Assembly (NCBI GenBank): GCA_002457055.1
Contig: NTKT01000008.1
Span: 1 to 64,000, forward strand
Direction: 5' to 3'
Length of the DNA: 64,000 nt
From: Rhodobacteraceae bacterium MED-G08
GTDB taxonomy: Bacteria > Pseudomonadota > Alphaproteobacteria > Rhodobacterales > Rhodobacteraceae
In this document: piece after piece, positions 9,252 through 17,974 of the stretch
Layout of the letters: every line of letters begins with the position of its first letter
Numbering within the stretch: the first letter of the stretch is position 1
The notes under the pieces: generated by a model
What the model saw: only the letters and a program-made list of their open reading frames with translations
Database searches by the model: none
Told to the model about the DNA's origin: nothing
Program-made: the position numbers and the translations under genes

Positions 9252-9695
9252 TTGTCAAAATACTTCAAAGATCCAATGCGTATTGACCAATTAAATGAGA
9301 TTGAGCACTGGGTTACCCAAGAAAACGGTACAGAGCGACCGGGTACAGGAAAATACCTTAACAATAAAAAAATTGGAATTTATGTAGATATTGTTTCGGG
9401 AGAGCCTTTATTTTCATCAGATGAAAAGTTTGAATCTGGGTGTGGTTGGCCAAGCTTTACCAAACCACTAGTTTCGTCTCATGTTGCAGAGTTACAAGAC
9501 AGTAGCCACGGAATGTTGCGCACGGAGGTGCGGTCAAAATTTGCAGATAGTCACCTCGGGCATGTTTTTCCAGATGGGCCGCCAGAAAGAGGTGGTTTAC
9601 GTTATTGTATAAACTCCGCCAGTCTGCGATTTATTCCATTAGATGAGATGGAAGCAGAAGGCTATGGTGAATTCATAAGCCAAATAGGAGAGTAG
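9252..9695 (+). CDS. msrB: Peptide methionine-R-sulfoxide reductase MsrB
   Basis: MsrB reduces methionine-R-sulfoxide in oxidised proteins. The 147-residue protein shows GCGWPSF (C64, probable resolving cysteine), [17 protein letters not shown] and the catalytic block [11 protein letters not shown] (C119). The two CxxC pairs that bind zinc in many MsrB proteins are absent: the corresponding stretches read IVSGEP and VRSKFAD. This places it in the zinc-free branch, which is normal for part of the family. It starts at TTG 9252 (AGGAG at 9239-9243) and ends 1 nt before msrA, so both stereoisomers of Met-sulfoxide are repaired from one transcript. No signal peptide is visible, so the protein is cytosolic. 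Confidence 0.96.
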   Translation: MSKYFKDPMRIDQLNEIEHWVTQENGTERPGTGKYLNNKKIGIYVDIVSGEPLFSSDEKFESGCGWPSFTKPLVSSHVAELQDSSHGMLRTEVRSKFADSHLGHVFPDGPPERGGLRYCINSASLRFIPLDEMEAEGYGEFISQIGE

Positions 9696-9696
9696 T

Positions 9697-10200
9697 ATGG
9701 CTAAAGCAATTTTTGCTGGGGGATGTTTCTGGGGAATGGAAGAGTTAATTCGAATGCGCCCTGGCGTTCTAAGCACCCGCGTTGGATACACGGGGGGACA
9801 TGTTAGTAACCCGACGTACCAAATGGTTTGTACAAAAACAACAGGGCATGCGGAAGCGATAGAAGTAGAGTACGATAACCAAGTTACTTCATATCGAGAT
9901 CTGTTACAGTTCTTTTTCCAGATACATGATCCTACTACTTTAGATCGTCAGGGGAATGATATTGGTGATTCTTATAGGTCAGAAATATTTGCTCTCAGCA
10001 CTGAGCAAGAAGTTGATGCCCATGAAATAATTTCGGAGATTAACGAAAGTGGGCGTTGGCCAGGAAGAGTGGTTACAAAGGTTTCAAAAGCTACTGAGTT
10101 TTGGGAAGCAGAACCAGAGCATCAGAACTATCTGCAAAGATACCCCAGAGGCTACACATGTCATTTCCCGAGAGATAATTGGAAATTATCGAAATCTTAA
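9697..10200 (+). CDS. msrA: Peptide methionine-S-sulfoxide reductase MsrA
   Basis: MsrA reduces the S-epimer of methionine sulfoxide in proteins and as free amino acid. The 167-residue protein begins with the diagnostic [12 protein letters not shown] motif, C10 being the catalytic cysteine, and has [12 protein letters not shown] and the GYTCHF segment near the C-terminus, whose cysteine may act in resolving the disulfide. It starts directly after msrB (1 nt gap) with a GGAGAG ribosome binding site inside the msrB end. The pair forms a two-gene oxidative repair operon. Confidence 0.97.
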   Translation: MAKAIFAGGCFWGMEELIRMRPGVLSTRVGYTGGHVSNPTYQMVCTKTTGHAEAIEVEYDNQVTSYRDLLQFFFQIHDPTTLDRQGNDIGDSYRSEIFALSTEQEVDAHEIISEINESGRWPGRVVTKVSKATEFWEAEPEHQNYLQRYPRGYTCHFPRDNWKLSKS

Positions 10201-10253
10201 GCCCATTTTGATTATGCTTTTGTAAATCTTTCGTATCTTAAAAACTCAAATCG

Positions 10254-10282
10254 TTGACGATAAAAGCATTACAAACTATTCT
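10254..10282 (+). promoter_or_regulatory. Sigma-70-type promoter before the class III aminotransferase
   Basis: TTGACG (10254-10259) and TATTCT (10277-10282) are separated by exactly 17 bp in the 127-bp gap between msrA and the aminotransferase gene. The spacing is optimal and the -35 box matches consensus in five of six positions. The start codon is 46 nt beyond the -10 box. This is inferred from sequence alone. Confidence 0.5.
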
Positions 10283-10327
10283 TTTCTAAGCCCTAAGGCG
10301 GAGTGTTTTTTTGAGAGGTCACGGTAA

Positions 10328-11725
10328 ATGAATATACGAAACCATTTTCCCACTGAGGAATTGCAAAAGCGTGATGCGGCGCATCATTTGCATCCATTTA
10401 CCGCTCAACATGATTTGGCAAATAAAGGGTCAAAAATTATCACATCTGCGCAGGGGATTTATGTCTACGATAGTAATGGTGAAGAACTGTTGGACGCAAT
10501 GGCTGGATTATGGTGTGTTAATATCGGTTACGGTCGAGAAGAGTTGGCTCAGGCTGCTGAGCGGCAAATGAGAGAACTACCCTATTATAATACCTTTTTT
10601 CAGACTACACATATCCCGGCGATTGATCTGTCAGAAAAACTTGCGAAATTAGCGCCGAGAGATTTGAACCATGTGTTTTATGCGGGCTCAGGGTCTGAAG
10701 CAAATGACACTAACATTCGTATTGTGAGGCAATACTGGGCATTATTGGGTCATGCAGAGAAAAATATAATAATCAGCAGGAAAAATGCATATCACGGATC
10801 CACCTTGGGTGGAGCGTCGCTAGGCGGTATGAATGCAATGCATCAACAGGGCGGTTTGCCAATTCCCAACGTCCAACACATCAATCAACCCGATTGGTGG
10901 GCGGAAGGTGGTGAGTTAAGTCCAGAGGAGTTTGGGTTAGCTAGAGCGAGGGAACTCGAAGAGGCAATAGTAGAGTATGGTGAAGAAAGAGTTGCAGCTT
11001 TCATAGCTGAGCCTGTTCAAGGTGCTGGTGGAGTTATTGTCGCTCCAGATACATATTGGCCAGAAATTCAAAGGATTTGTGACAAGTATGAGATAATTTT
11101 AATTGCTGATGAGGTTATTTGCGGTTTTGGAAGAACTGGTAATTGGTTCGGCTCGCAAACCATGAAAATTAGGCCTGATATTATGACTGTTGCGAAGGGT
11201 TTAAGTTCCGGCTATCAGCCAATTGGCGGATCGATTGTTTCAAAAAAAATAGCTGAAGTAATAGGAAAAGATGAGTTTAACCACGGTTACACATATTCAA
11301 GTCATCCAGTAGCCGCAGCCGTTGCATTGGCAAATTTAAACATTATTGAGTCTGAAGGAATTGTTGAGCGTGTTAAAAACCAAACGGGGCCATACTTGGC
11401 TAACAAGTGGGCTACGCTGAGTGATCACCCCATGGTTGGCGAGGCAAAAATTGTTGGAATGATGGGCTCGCTAGCTTTGACACCAGATAAAGCAAACCGA
11501 GCCAAATTTTTATCCCCTTCTGGCACAGTCGGATACATTTGCCGTGAATGCTGTTTTGCCAACAATCTTATAATGCGTCATGTTGGGGATCGAATGATTA
11601 TTTCACCGCCTTTGATTATTGATAAAGAACAAATTGATATTTTGATTGAGCGCGCCTGGAAATCGTTAGACGAAGGCATGAGTAAAGTGAAAGTAAAAGG
11701 ATTATGGAAGTCCGCTCCGATTTAA
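10328..11725 (+). CDS. Class III PLP aminotransferase (putative putrescine/omega-amino acid:pyruvate type)
   Basis: The 465-residue protein is a class III (omega) aminotransferase. Visible blocks are the N-terminal HHLHPFTAQHDL, DAMAGLWCVNIGYG, the PLP phosphate-binding YAGSGSEANDTNIR, AYHGSTLGGASLGG, EPVQGAGGV, the IADEVICGFGRTG region and the PLP lysine in VAKGLSSGYQP. Together these resemble the SpuC/omega-amino acid:pyruvate subgroup, which transfers amino groups from putrescine, taurine, beta-alanine or similar amines to pyruvate. It lies just upstream of a polyamine-type ABC transporter, which favours an imported polyamine or diamine as substrate. The exact amine cannot be read from the sequence. 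ATG 10328 follows a GAGAGG element. Confidence 0.9.
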   Translation: MNIRNHFPTEELQKRDAAHHLHPFTAQHDLANKGSKIITSAQGIYVYDSNGEELLDAMAGLWCVNIGYGREELAQAAERQMRELPYYNTFFQTTHIPAIDLSEKLAKLAPRDLNHVFYAGSGSEANDTNIRIVRQYWALLGHAEKNIIISRKNAYHGSTLGGASLGGMNAMHQQGGLPIPNVQHINQPDWWAEGGELSPEEFGLARARELEEAIVEYGEERVAAFIAEPVQGAGGVIVAPDTYWPEIQRICDKYEIILIADEVICGFGRTGNWFGSQTMKIRPDIMTVAKGLSSGYQPIGGSIVSKKIAEVIGKDEFNHGYTYSSHPVAAAVALANLNIIESEGIVERVKNQTGPYLANKWATLSDHPMVGEAKIVGMMGSLALTPDKANRAKFLSPSGTVGYICRECCFANNLIMRHVGDRMIISPPLIIDKEQIDILIERAWKSLDEGMSKVKVKGLWKSAPI

Positions 11726-11860
11726 CTATTTTAGTTCAAAAAATAGCAATATAAACAATCTATTAGTTTATTTTTGCATATCTTGTTGATCTGGTATTGA
11801 GTCATATGTTTTAATCAGACGATTCTATAGAGAAGATAAAGCGAAACCAGGAAGTTAATA

Positions 11861-12961
11861 TTGGCCAAAGACTCACAAGCAGAAGCTTTTGTACGGTTCA
11901 ATCGTGTGCAAAAAAGCTATGATGGCGAAACGCTGGTAGTAAAAGATCTAAACCTTGAAATCCCAAAAGGTGAATTTTTAACTATGCTTGGTCCCTCTGG
12001 TTCGGGCAAAACAACCTGTTTGATGATGTTAGCTGGATTTGAAACAGCAACACATGGCGACATAATGTTAAATGGTGTTTCAATCAATAACATACCACCG
12101 CACAAACGTGGGATAGGGATGGTATTTCAAAATTATGCGCTTTTCCCACATATGACAGTTGCAGAAAACTTATCCTTCCCCTTAGAAGTTAGAAAGCTTG
12201 AGAAGTCTGTTCGTGAAGAAAAGGTTGCTAGAGCACTTGATATGGTTGAAATGGGTGGGTTTAAGGGTCGGCGACCAGCACAGTTGTCTGGGGGTCAACA
12301 ACAGCGCATTGCCCTGGCACGCGCGCTCGTGTTCGAACCCGAATTAGTTTTGATGGATGAGCCACTTGGTGCCTTGGATAAACAACTTCGTGAAAAAATG
12401 CAGTTTGAAATAACGGCACTTGCACATCGTCTGGGGATTACAGTTGTTTACGTCACGCATGATCAGACAGAGGCCTTGACGATGTCAGATCGCGTAGCAG
12501 TGTTTAACGATGGCCGTATTCAGCAGTTAGCTACTCCAGACCAGCTGTATGAAGAACCAGAAAACAGTTTTGTAGCACAATTTATCGGTGAAAATAATAC
12601 TCTTAATGGGGTCGTGAAAGAGTTAAAGAGTGACATTGCAACAGTCAAATTGGATAGTGGTGATATTATTGACTGTAAACCCGTTAATGTTTCCGAAGTC
12701 GGCGAGCGAACTCAAGTATCCATTAGACCAGAAAGGGTAGAGCTCAATAAAAGTAAACTTCCAAAAAAAGCGCATACTCTGACAGCGGAAGTTTTGGAAT
12801 TTATTTATATGGGTGATACGTTTCGTACTAGACTTAAGGTAGCTGGTAACGAAGACTTCATTGTAAAAACAAGAAATTCGTCTAATCAAGTGCGGCTGAA
12901 GCCTGGAGAAAAGGTTGAGATAGGTTGGTCTCCCGAGTGTTGTCGTGCTTTAGATGCATGA
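11861..12961 (+). CDS. potA: Polyamine-type ABC transporter ATP-binding protein (PotA-like)
   Basis: This 366-residue ATPase of the CUT1/Pot type drives uptake through the two permeases encoded downstream. Motifs are Walker A GPSGSGKTT, the Q-loop in GMVFQNYALFPH, the signature LSGGQQQRIALARAL, Walker B LVLMDEPLGALD and the H-loop VTHDQ. A C-terminal TOBE domain follows (about residues 270-366, from SIRPERVEL on), typical of importers of polyamines and of iron or sugars. Translation appears to start at TTG 11861 after CAGGAAG. It is followed by the binding protein and permeases on the same strand. Polyamine specificity rests on the neighbouring binding protein and aminotransferase. Confidence 0.9.
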   Translation: MAKDSQAEAFVRFNRVQKSYDGETLVVKDLNLEIPKGEFLTMLGPSGSGKTTCLMMLAGFETATHGDIMLNGVSINNIPPHKRGIGMVFQNYALFPHMTVAENLSFPLEVRKLEKSVREEKVARALDMVEMGGFKGRRPAQLSGGQQQRIALARALVFEPELVLMDEPLGALDKQLREKMQFEITALAHRLGITVVYVTHDQTEALTMSDRVAVFNDGRIQQLATPDQLYEEPENSFVAQFIGENNTLNGVVKELKSDIATVKLDSGDIIDCKPVNVSEVGERTQVSIRPERVELNKSKLPKKAHTLTAEVLEFIYMGDTFRTRLKVAGNEDFIVKTRNSSNQVRLKPGEKVEIGWSPECCRALDA

Positions 12962-13020
12962 AAAGGAGTTGGTTTAGCGTATTCATTTTGGATATAGCTT
13001 TTGCAGTATTGGTTTATTTG

Positions 13021-13053
13021 CCCGTAAGGCCGACACTGTTTTCTTACAACGGG
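13021..13053 (+). promoter_or_regulatory. Hairpin in the leader of the potD-like gene
   Basis: In the 109-bp gap before the binding-protein gene, CCCGTAAG (13021-13028) can pair with CTTAC and GGG (13043-13053), leaving a three-base bulge and a 14-base loop. The gap also holds GGGAGAAG as ribosome binding site just after it. No T-run follows, so it is not an intrinsic terminator. It may protect a separately processed transcript of the abundant binding protein. Confidence 0.3.
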
Positions 13054-13070
13054 TAACATGGGAGAAGCTA

Positions 13071-14177
13071 ATGAACTTCACTAAAACAATTATGACAACT
13101 GCTTCAGCAGCATTGATTTCTAGTGCTGCTTTTGCTGGAAGTCACATGTCAATGGAAATGACAATTGTGTCTTGGGGTGGCGCTTACTCTGCGTCCCAAC
13201 TTAAGGCATATCACGAGCCTTACTCTGCCAAGACAGGCGTAACGATACTTAATGATGACAGTTCATCAACTGCTGTTGCGCAGCTAAGAGCGATGAATGA
13301 GGCTAACAATATCACATGGGACGTTGTTGACGTTGAAGCTGCTCCAGCCATGCAGCTATGTGATGAAGGTTTAGCTCTGGAGATTGATCCAGATACTATG
13401 CTTGCACCAGCGCCAGATGGAACACCGGCATCTGAAGATTTTGGGGATATGCTTGTTTCTGAGTGTTTTATCCCACAAATCGTGTATTCAACTACTTTTG
13501 GATATAGAACAGATCTCGTAGGAGATAATCCTCCAGACAGTGTCTGCGCTGTTTTCGATACCAAAACATATCCAGGCAAACGTTCTCTCTTTAGTGTTCC
13601 GATCAATCAAATGGAGTGGGCCCTACTTTGTGATGGTGTAGCTAAATCTGATATTTATGATGTACTTGCTACCGAAGAAGGCCAAGATAGAGCACTTGCT
13701 AAACTTGATACAATTAAAGGCGACGTTATCTGGGTTTCCTCTGGCTCTGATACTCCCCAGTTACTTGCTGATGGTGAGGTAATAATGGGCGCTACTTATA
13801 ATGGGCGTCTATTTTCTTTGATCGAAGAGCAAAAGCAACCTGTTGCGATGATTTGGGATGGTCAGGTTATGGACTTGGATGGTTGGATTATTCCAGCAGG
13901 TCTTAGTCCTGAAAGACAAGCACGCGCGTTGGACTACATCATGTTTGCAACAGACACACAACGACTTGCAGATCAGGCGAAATATATCAGTTATGGTCCT
14001 GCTAGAGCATCTTCAGCACCGTTGGTTGGGAAGCATGCTGATCTTGGTATAGATATGGCGCCACATATGCCAACTGCACCAGAAAATCTATCAAGAGCTT
14101 TTTTGATGAATTATGATTTTTGGGCGGATTACAGAGACGATCTCGATGCTAAATTCCAGGCATGGTTAGCAAAATAA
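13071..14177 (+). CDS. potD: Periplasmic polyamine-type substrate-binding protein (PotD-like)
   Basis: The 368-residue protein is an extracellular solute-binding protein of the spermidine/putrescine family (PotD/SBP_bac). A signal peptide covers roughly residues 1-22 (basic NFTKT start, then TTASAALISSAAFAGS with cleavage after AFA). The mature part opens with MTIVSWGGAYSASQLKAYHEPY, a family hallmark, and has the NDDSSSTAVAQLRAM and WDVVDVEAAPAMQL blocks. It delivers the substrate to the two permeases that follow. A 9-bp hairpin sits 15 nt after the stop codon, consistent with higher expression of the binding protein than of the permeases. Ligand identity (putrescine, spermidine or a relative) is inferred from the family and the neighbouring aminotransferase. 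Confidence 0.9.
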   Translation: MNFTKTIMTTASAALISSAAFAGSHMSMEMTIVSWGGAYSASQLKAYHEPYSAKTGVTILNDDSSSTAVAQLRAMNEANNITWDVVDVEAAPAMQLCDEGLALEIDPDTMLAPAPDGTPASEDFGDMLVSECFIPQIVYSTTFGYRTDLVGDNPPDSVCAVFDTKTYPGKRSLFSVPINQMEWALLCDGVAKSDIYDVLATEEGQDRALAKLDTIKGDVIWVSSGSDTPQLLADGEVIMGATYNGRLFSLIEEQKQPVAMIWDGQVMDLDGWIIPAGLSPERQARALDYIMFATDTQRLADQAKYISYGPARASSAPLVGKHADLGIDMAPHMPTAPENLSRAFLMNYDFWADYRDDLDAKFQAWLAK

Positions 14178-14191
14178 TTTGTAAATAACTT

Positions 14192-14214
14192 AGAAGGGCC
14201 AAGTGGGCCCTTCT
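14192..14214 (+). terminator. Intercistronic hairpin after the potD-like gene
   Basis: AGAAGGGCC (14192-14200) and GGCCCTTCT (14206-14214) form a perfect 9-bp stem with a 5-base loop in the 83-bp gap between the binding-protein gene and the first permease gene. No T-run follows (AATCAC), so it is more likely a 3'-end stabiliser or partial terminator than a full intrinsic terminator. Such hairpins commonly set binding protein above permease levels in ABC operons. Confidence 0.6.
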
Positions 14215-14260
14215 AATCACAAAATTTAACTAATATTTTAACACTCTTCATGGGCCTTTT

Positions 14261-15535
14261 ATGGTTAACAGCTCACCTAACAGCACTCTGTTATCAGCAG
14301 ACGGTACGCCTTTAAAGAAAAGCTTAAGTCGTTCCCTAAGACAACAAAAAATACGAGCGCTGCTGCTAATTTCGCCCTTGCTTATCTTTATTCTTGTCGC
14401 ATTTATTATGCCGATTGTTTCCATGCTTTCGCGATCGGTTGAGAATGACTTAGTTTCTCAAACTTTGCCTGCAACGGTTAGTGCAATACAGTCTTGGGAT
14501 GCTCTGAGTGGCGAATTGCCAGATGAGCTCGTTTATAAAGCATTTGCACAGGATATCCAGAATGCGGCTAAGGTAAAAGTTCATACTAAAGTTGCACTGA
14601 GGCTCAATTACGAAAAGTCCGGTATTGCATCACTATTTAAGAAAACGGCAAGAAAAGCAAAAAAGTGGGATATGGAAACTGACGGTCCATTTAAAGAAAA
14701 ATTAATTAAAGTTCACAAAGGGTGGGGTGAAGTTGAAGTATGGCAAATTATAAAAACCCATAGTCCGCGTTATACGTCGGGATACTTTTTAAATGCTATC
14801 GATATGCGTAAAACAGCAGAGGGTGCAGATTTTCAGCCTGAAGATAAAACCATTCTAATTAAGCTGTTCCAACGTACTCTTGTTATGTCTTTGATAATCA
14901 CGTTTTCATGTATACTTCTCGGTTATCCAGTAGCGTGGTTACTTGCAAATTTACCAATGCGGCAGGCAAACCTGCTCATGATACTAGTATTATTACCTTT
15001 TTGGACATCCTTGCTAGTACGAACGTCAGCCTGGAAGGTCATGTTGCAGCAGCAGGGTGTTATTAATGATATTTTAGTGCAACTCAGTCTTGTTTCCGAT
15101 GACGCTCGCTTGATCATGATAAATAATGAGATTGGGACTATCGTTGCCATGACCCATATCCTTTTACCATTTATGATTTTACCAATGTATTCAGTTATGC
15201 AAACAATACCACCAAGCTATTTGCGCGCAGCAAAGTCATTGGGAGCAACAAACTGGACCGCTTTTTGGAGGGTATATTTCCCCCAGTCTATACCTGGTAT
15301 TGGAGCTGGTTCTATTTTAGTTTTTATTCTTGCTATCGGCTATTACATCACACCTGAGATTGTAGGTGGTACCAAAGGTGTCTTCATATCTAACCGAATA
15401 GCTTACCATATATTGAAATCTTTGAATTGGGGACTGGCAGCCGCTTTGGGCACAATACTACTTGTTGCCGTTCTTATCTTATATTGGACTTACGATAAGA
15501 TCGTCGGGATCGATAATGTGAAACTGGGTGGATAG
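14261..15535 (+). CDS. potB: Polyamine-type ABC transporter permease with large periplasmic insert (PotB-like)
   Basis: The permease has 424 residues, whereas classical PotB has about 275-285. The first membrane segment (about 33-55) is followed by a hydrophilic stretch of about 150 residues (56-205), rich in charged residues and predicted periplasmic, before the usual transmembrane core resumes around 206. The core carries the ATPase-contacting EAA loop (YLRAAKSLGATNWTAFWRVYFP). This long-insert form occurs in other marine Rhodobacterales transporters to my knowledge. It overlaps or nearly abuts the next permease gene. The insert might contact the binding protein, but this is speculation. 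Confidence 0.88.
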   Translation: MVNSSPNSTLLSADGTPLKKSLSRSLRQQKIRALLLISPLLIFILVAFIMPIVSMLSRSVENDLVSQTLPATVSAIQSWDALSGELPDELVYKAFAQDIQNAAKVKVHTKVALRLNYEKSGIASLFKKTARKAKKWDMETDGPFKEKLIKVHKGWGEVEVWQIIKTHSPRYTSGYFLNAIDMRKTAEGADFQPEDKTILIKLFQRTLVMSLIITFSCILLGYPVAWLLANLPMRQANLLMILVLLPFWTSLLVRTSAWKVMLQQQGVINDILVQLSLVSDDARLIMINNEIGTIVAMTHILLPFMILPMYSVMQTIPPSYLRAAKSLGATNWTAFWRVYFPQSIPGIGAGSILVFILAIGYYITPEIVGGTKGVFISNRIAYHILKSLNWGLAAALGTILLVAVLILYWTYDKIVGIDNVKLGG

Positions 15536-15539
15536 CAAT

Positions 15540-16751
15540 ATGAGTGAACCTAAAAACAGCTTTTTGAGTCCGTTTGTATTTACCCTTATTTGTATGGCAA
15601 TGATGGGAGGTTTAATTGGGTTAGTTGCTGGTGTTGCTAACGGATCTGGACCCCTCGGTTTGATTTCTGGCGCTTTATTTATGTTTTTGATTAGTTTTCT
15701 AGCGATCTTTTTGCGTCAAAAAGAGCTAATTGTTCGTTACAGTATTTGCTTTTTCCTTATCATATTTGGGTTTCTTTTTATTGGAATTATTGGAGTATTC
15801 TTAGGACTTATATTGGGTTGGTTTTCAGGTTGGTTCTTGTACTGGCTTAATTTGGGAAGATACAGAGCAAAGCTTCAGCCATATTTATCGGCCGGTCAGG
15901 TTTTGTGGCACTATACATTTAGAGTAATTTGTGGGGTGATTTTTGTATTCTTAATAACTCCAATTCTTGTTGTGATGCCCTTATCTTTTAATGCGCAAGA
16001 TTTTTTCACTTTTACTCCTGAGATGCTGCGGTTTGATCCAGATGGGTATTCTCTCAAACATTACAAAGATTTTTTTACCAATAATGAATGGCAGCGGTCT
16101 TTTAAAAATTCATTATTAATTGCTCCTGTAGCAACTATCGTTTCTGTATCTCTTGGAACCCTTGCAGCTATTGGGTTAAGTCAAAGTCACGTTCCGTTTA
16201 AAAGGGCAATTACAGCTATTTTAATCTCACCAATGATTGTCCCCCTGATTATCTCTGCAACGGGCATGTTTTTCTTTTATTCTCACGTTGGAAACTTTCT
16301 TGAAGACAGGATAGGGCTAGATAAAAATTTTGTAGGTTACGTCAAAGTAATTCTCGCTCATAGTGTTTTGGGCATCCCATTTGTAATCATTACAGTCACC
16401 GCAACTCTTGTAGGATTTGATAGCTCGCTGACCAGGGCTGCCGCTAATATGGGTGCTGATCCAGTTAAGACGTTTTTTAAGATACAAATGCCTCTTATTT
16501 TGCCAGGTGTAATATCTGGAGGCCTATTTGCTTTCATAACTTCATTTGATGAGGTTGTTGTAGTTATGTTCGTAGGCTCTACAAATCAGAAAACTTTACC
16601 TTGGCAGATGTTTACAGGATTGAGAGAACAAATAAGCCCCACTATCCTTGCAGTGGCAACAATATTGGTAGCGATCTCTATCGCTCTTCTTGTAACACTT
16701 GAATTATTACGTAGGAGATCGGAGAGATTAAGAGGTTTGTCACCTGGGTAG
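15540..16751 (+). CDS. potC: Polyamine-type ABC transporter permease with N-terminal membrane extension (PotC-like)
   Basis: The protein has about 403 residues from ATG 15540 (an in-frame GTG at 15528 would add four). Classical PotC is about 260. The last 260 residues are a normal permease core: VICGVIFVFLITPILVVMPLSF, a periplasmic loop, and the EAA loop RAAANMGADPVKTFFKIQMP. The first 130 residues add at least three hydrophobic segments (about 12-34, 40-60, 68-95) followed by a short basic loop. It pairs with the upstream PotB-like permease, whose stop codon lies 4 nt before this ATG. The additional membrane region is unexplained but is probably shared with related marine transporters. Confidence 0.88.
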   Translation: MSEPKNSFLSPFVFTLICMAMMGGLIGLVAGVANGSGPLGLISGALFMFLISFLAIFLRQKELIVRYSICFFLIIFGFLFIGIIGVFLGLILGWFSGWFLYWLNLGRYRAKLQPYLSAGQVLWHYTFRVICGVIFVFLITPILVVMPLSFNAQDFFTFTPEMLRFDPDGYSLKHYKDFFTNNEWQRSFKNSLLIAPVATIVSVSLGTLAAIGLSQSHVPFKRAITAILISPMIVPLIISATGMFFFYSHVGNFLEDRIGLDKNFVGYVKVILAHSVLGIPFVIITVTATLVGFDSSLTRAAANMGADPVKTFFKIQMPLILPGVISGGLFAFITSFDEVVVVMFVGSTNQKTLPWQMFTGLREQISPTILAVATILVAISIALLVTLELLRRRSERLRGLSPG

Positions 16752-16805
16752 TATATGATTAAAAATTACCAGTCCGCGTTGGTATAAAGATTAGTTGGAT
16801 AAAAA

Positions 16806-17729
16806 ATGGCGACTGCTTTTATAACTCATAGTGATTGTTTGAAACATGAAACCCCATCTGGGCATCCAGAGCAGGTAGCGCGCCTAGAGCATATTTTGCG
16901 GGCTGTAGAAGATTTGGATTTACTCAGAATTGAGGCGCCACTCGCCGAAAAAGAAAATATCCTTGCAGTTCATCCGCAATCACACATAGATTTAATTCAT
17001 GCTAACAGTCCAGAAACTGGAATGAGCCAGTTGGATGGGGATACACATATGTCGCCAGGCACTGTTACTGCGGCATATAGGGCTGCCGGTGGGGCCATAT
17101 GTGCTGTGGACACAGTTATATCTGGCAAAGCAAAGAATGCATTTGTTGCTGTACGGCCTCCCGGGCACCATGCTAAGGCGCAGATACCTATGGGCTTTTG
17201 TATTTTTGGAAATGTAGCAATCGCTGCTAAACATGCCTTAGATTTTCATAAACTGCCTAAGGTCGCTGTGATTGATTTTGATGTGCATCACGGTAACGGA
17301 ACACAAGATTTATTGTGGAATGAGCCTCGTGCTTTAACTGTCACAAGTCATCAAATGCCACTATGGCCAGGTACGGGGTACGCTGAAGAGCAGGGCGAAT
17401 TTGATAATGTTCTTAATCTACCGTTGGCGCCAAACTCCGATGGAGCATTGATGAGAAAAGTCTATACAGAAAGGGTATTTCCTAAGGTGCGATCTTTTAA
17501 TCCAGATTTGATATTTCTATCCGCTGGTTTCGATGCTCATGTTGATGACCCATTAGCAGAATTGAATTGGGAAGTAGATGACTTTGTATGGATAACTAGT
17601 GAAGTATGTAATTTGGCGAGAGATTGCTGTTCATCTAGAGTGGTCTCTATACTTGAGGGGGGATACAACTTGGATGCACTTGCTGCATGTTCCAGAGCGC
17701 ATATTGAAATTTTAATAGAGGCAAAATAA
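16806..17729 (+). CDS. Histone deacetylase-like amidohydrolase (acetylpolyamine deacetylase candidate)
   Basis: The 307-residue protein belongs to the arginase/deacetylase superfamily, class II HDAC-like branch, which removes acetyl groups from lysine or polyamines using zinc. Visible features are the tandem histidines in RPPGHHAKAQ (H121, H122), zinc ligands in IDFDVHHGNGTQD (D159, H161) and the third ligand in FLSAGFDAHVDDP; GGYNL near the C-terminus provides a conserved glycine/tyrosine motif. It follows the polyamine-type transporter by 54 nt, which suggests deacetylation of imported or internal acetylpolyamines; bacterial homologues are also annotated as acetoin utilisation proteins. It overlaps the xseB start codon by one base (TAATG). 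Confidence 0.88.
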   Translation: MATAFITHSDCLKHETPSGHPEQVARLEHILRAVEDLDLLRIEAPLAEKENILAVHPQSHIDLIHANSPETGMSQLDGDTHMSPGTVTAAYRAAGGAICAVDTVISGKAKNAFVAVRPPGHHAKAQIPMGFCIFGNVAIAAKHALDFHKLPKVAVIDFDVHHGNGTQDLLWNEPRALTVTSHQMPLWPGTGYAEEQGEFDNVLNLPLAPNSDGALMRKVYTERVFPKVRSFNPDLIFLSAGFDAHVDDPLAELNWEVDDFVWITSEVCNLARDCCSSRVVSILEGGYNLDALAACSRAHIEILIEAK

Positions 17730-17971
17730 TGAGTGATAAACCGATTGAAGAAATGACCTTTGAGCAAGCGATGGCAGAGTTAGAGGCAGTAGTTGATCAA
17801 CTAGATCGTGGCGATGTAGCTCTGGATGAATCGATAAAGTTATATGAACGAGGAGCGTTACTTAAAAAACGGTGCGAGCGAAAACTCAAAGAGGCTGAAG
17901 AAAAAGTTGCGGCAATTACTTTGGATGAAGATGGAAACCCAAATGGCACGGTCGAAATGGACGGATTATAG
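17729..17971 (+). CDS. xseB: Exodeoxyribonuclease VII small subunit
   Basis: The 80-residue protein is the small subunit of exonuclease VII, which degrades single-stranded DNA to oligonucleotides together with several XseB copies per XseA. It shows the family pattern MTFEQAMAELEAVVDQLDRG, then ALDESIKLYERGALLKKRC and a helical ERKLKEAEEKV tail; the helices form a coiled coil on XseA. It starts at ATG 17729 inside the stop of the deacetylase gene and is followed 3 nt later by ispA, the arrangement usual for proteobacterial xseB-ispA-dxs operons. The large subunit gene is not in the window. Confidence 0.95.
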   Translation: MSDKPIEEMTFEQAMAELEAVVDQLDRGDVALDESIKLYERGALLKKRCERKLKEAEEKVAAITLDEDGNPNGTVEMDGL

Positions 17972-17974
17972 AAT

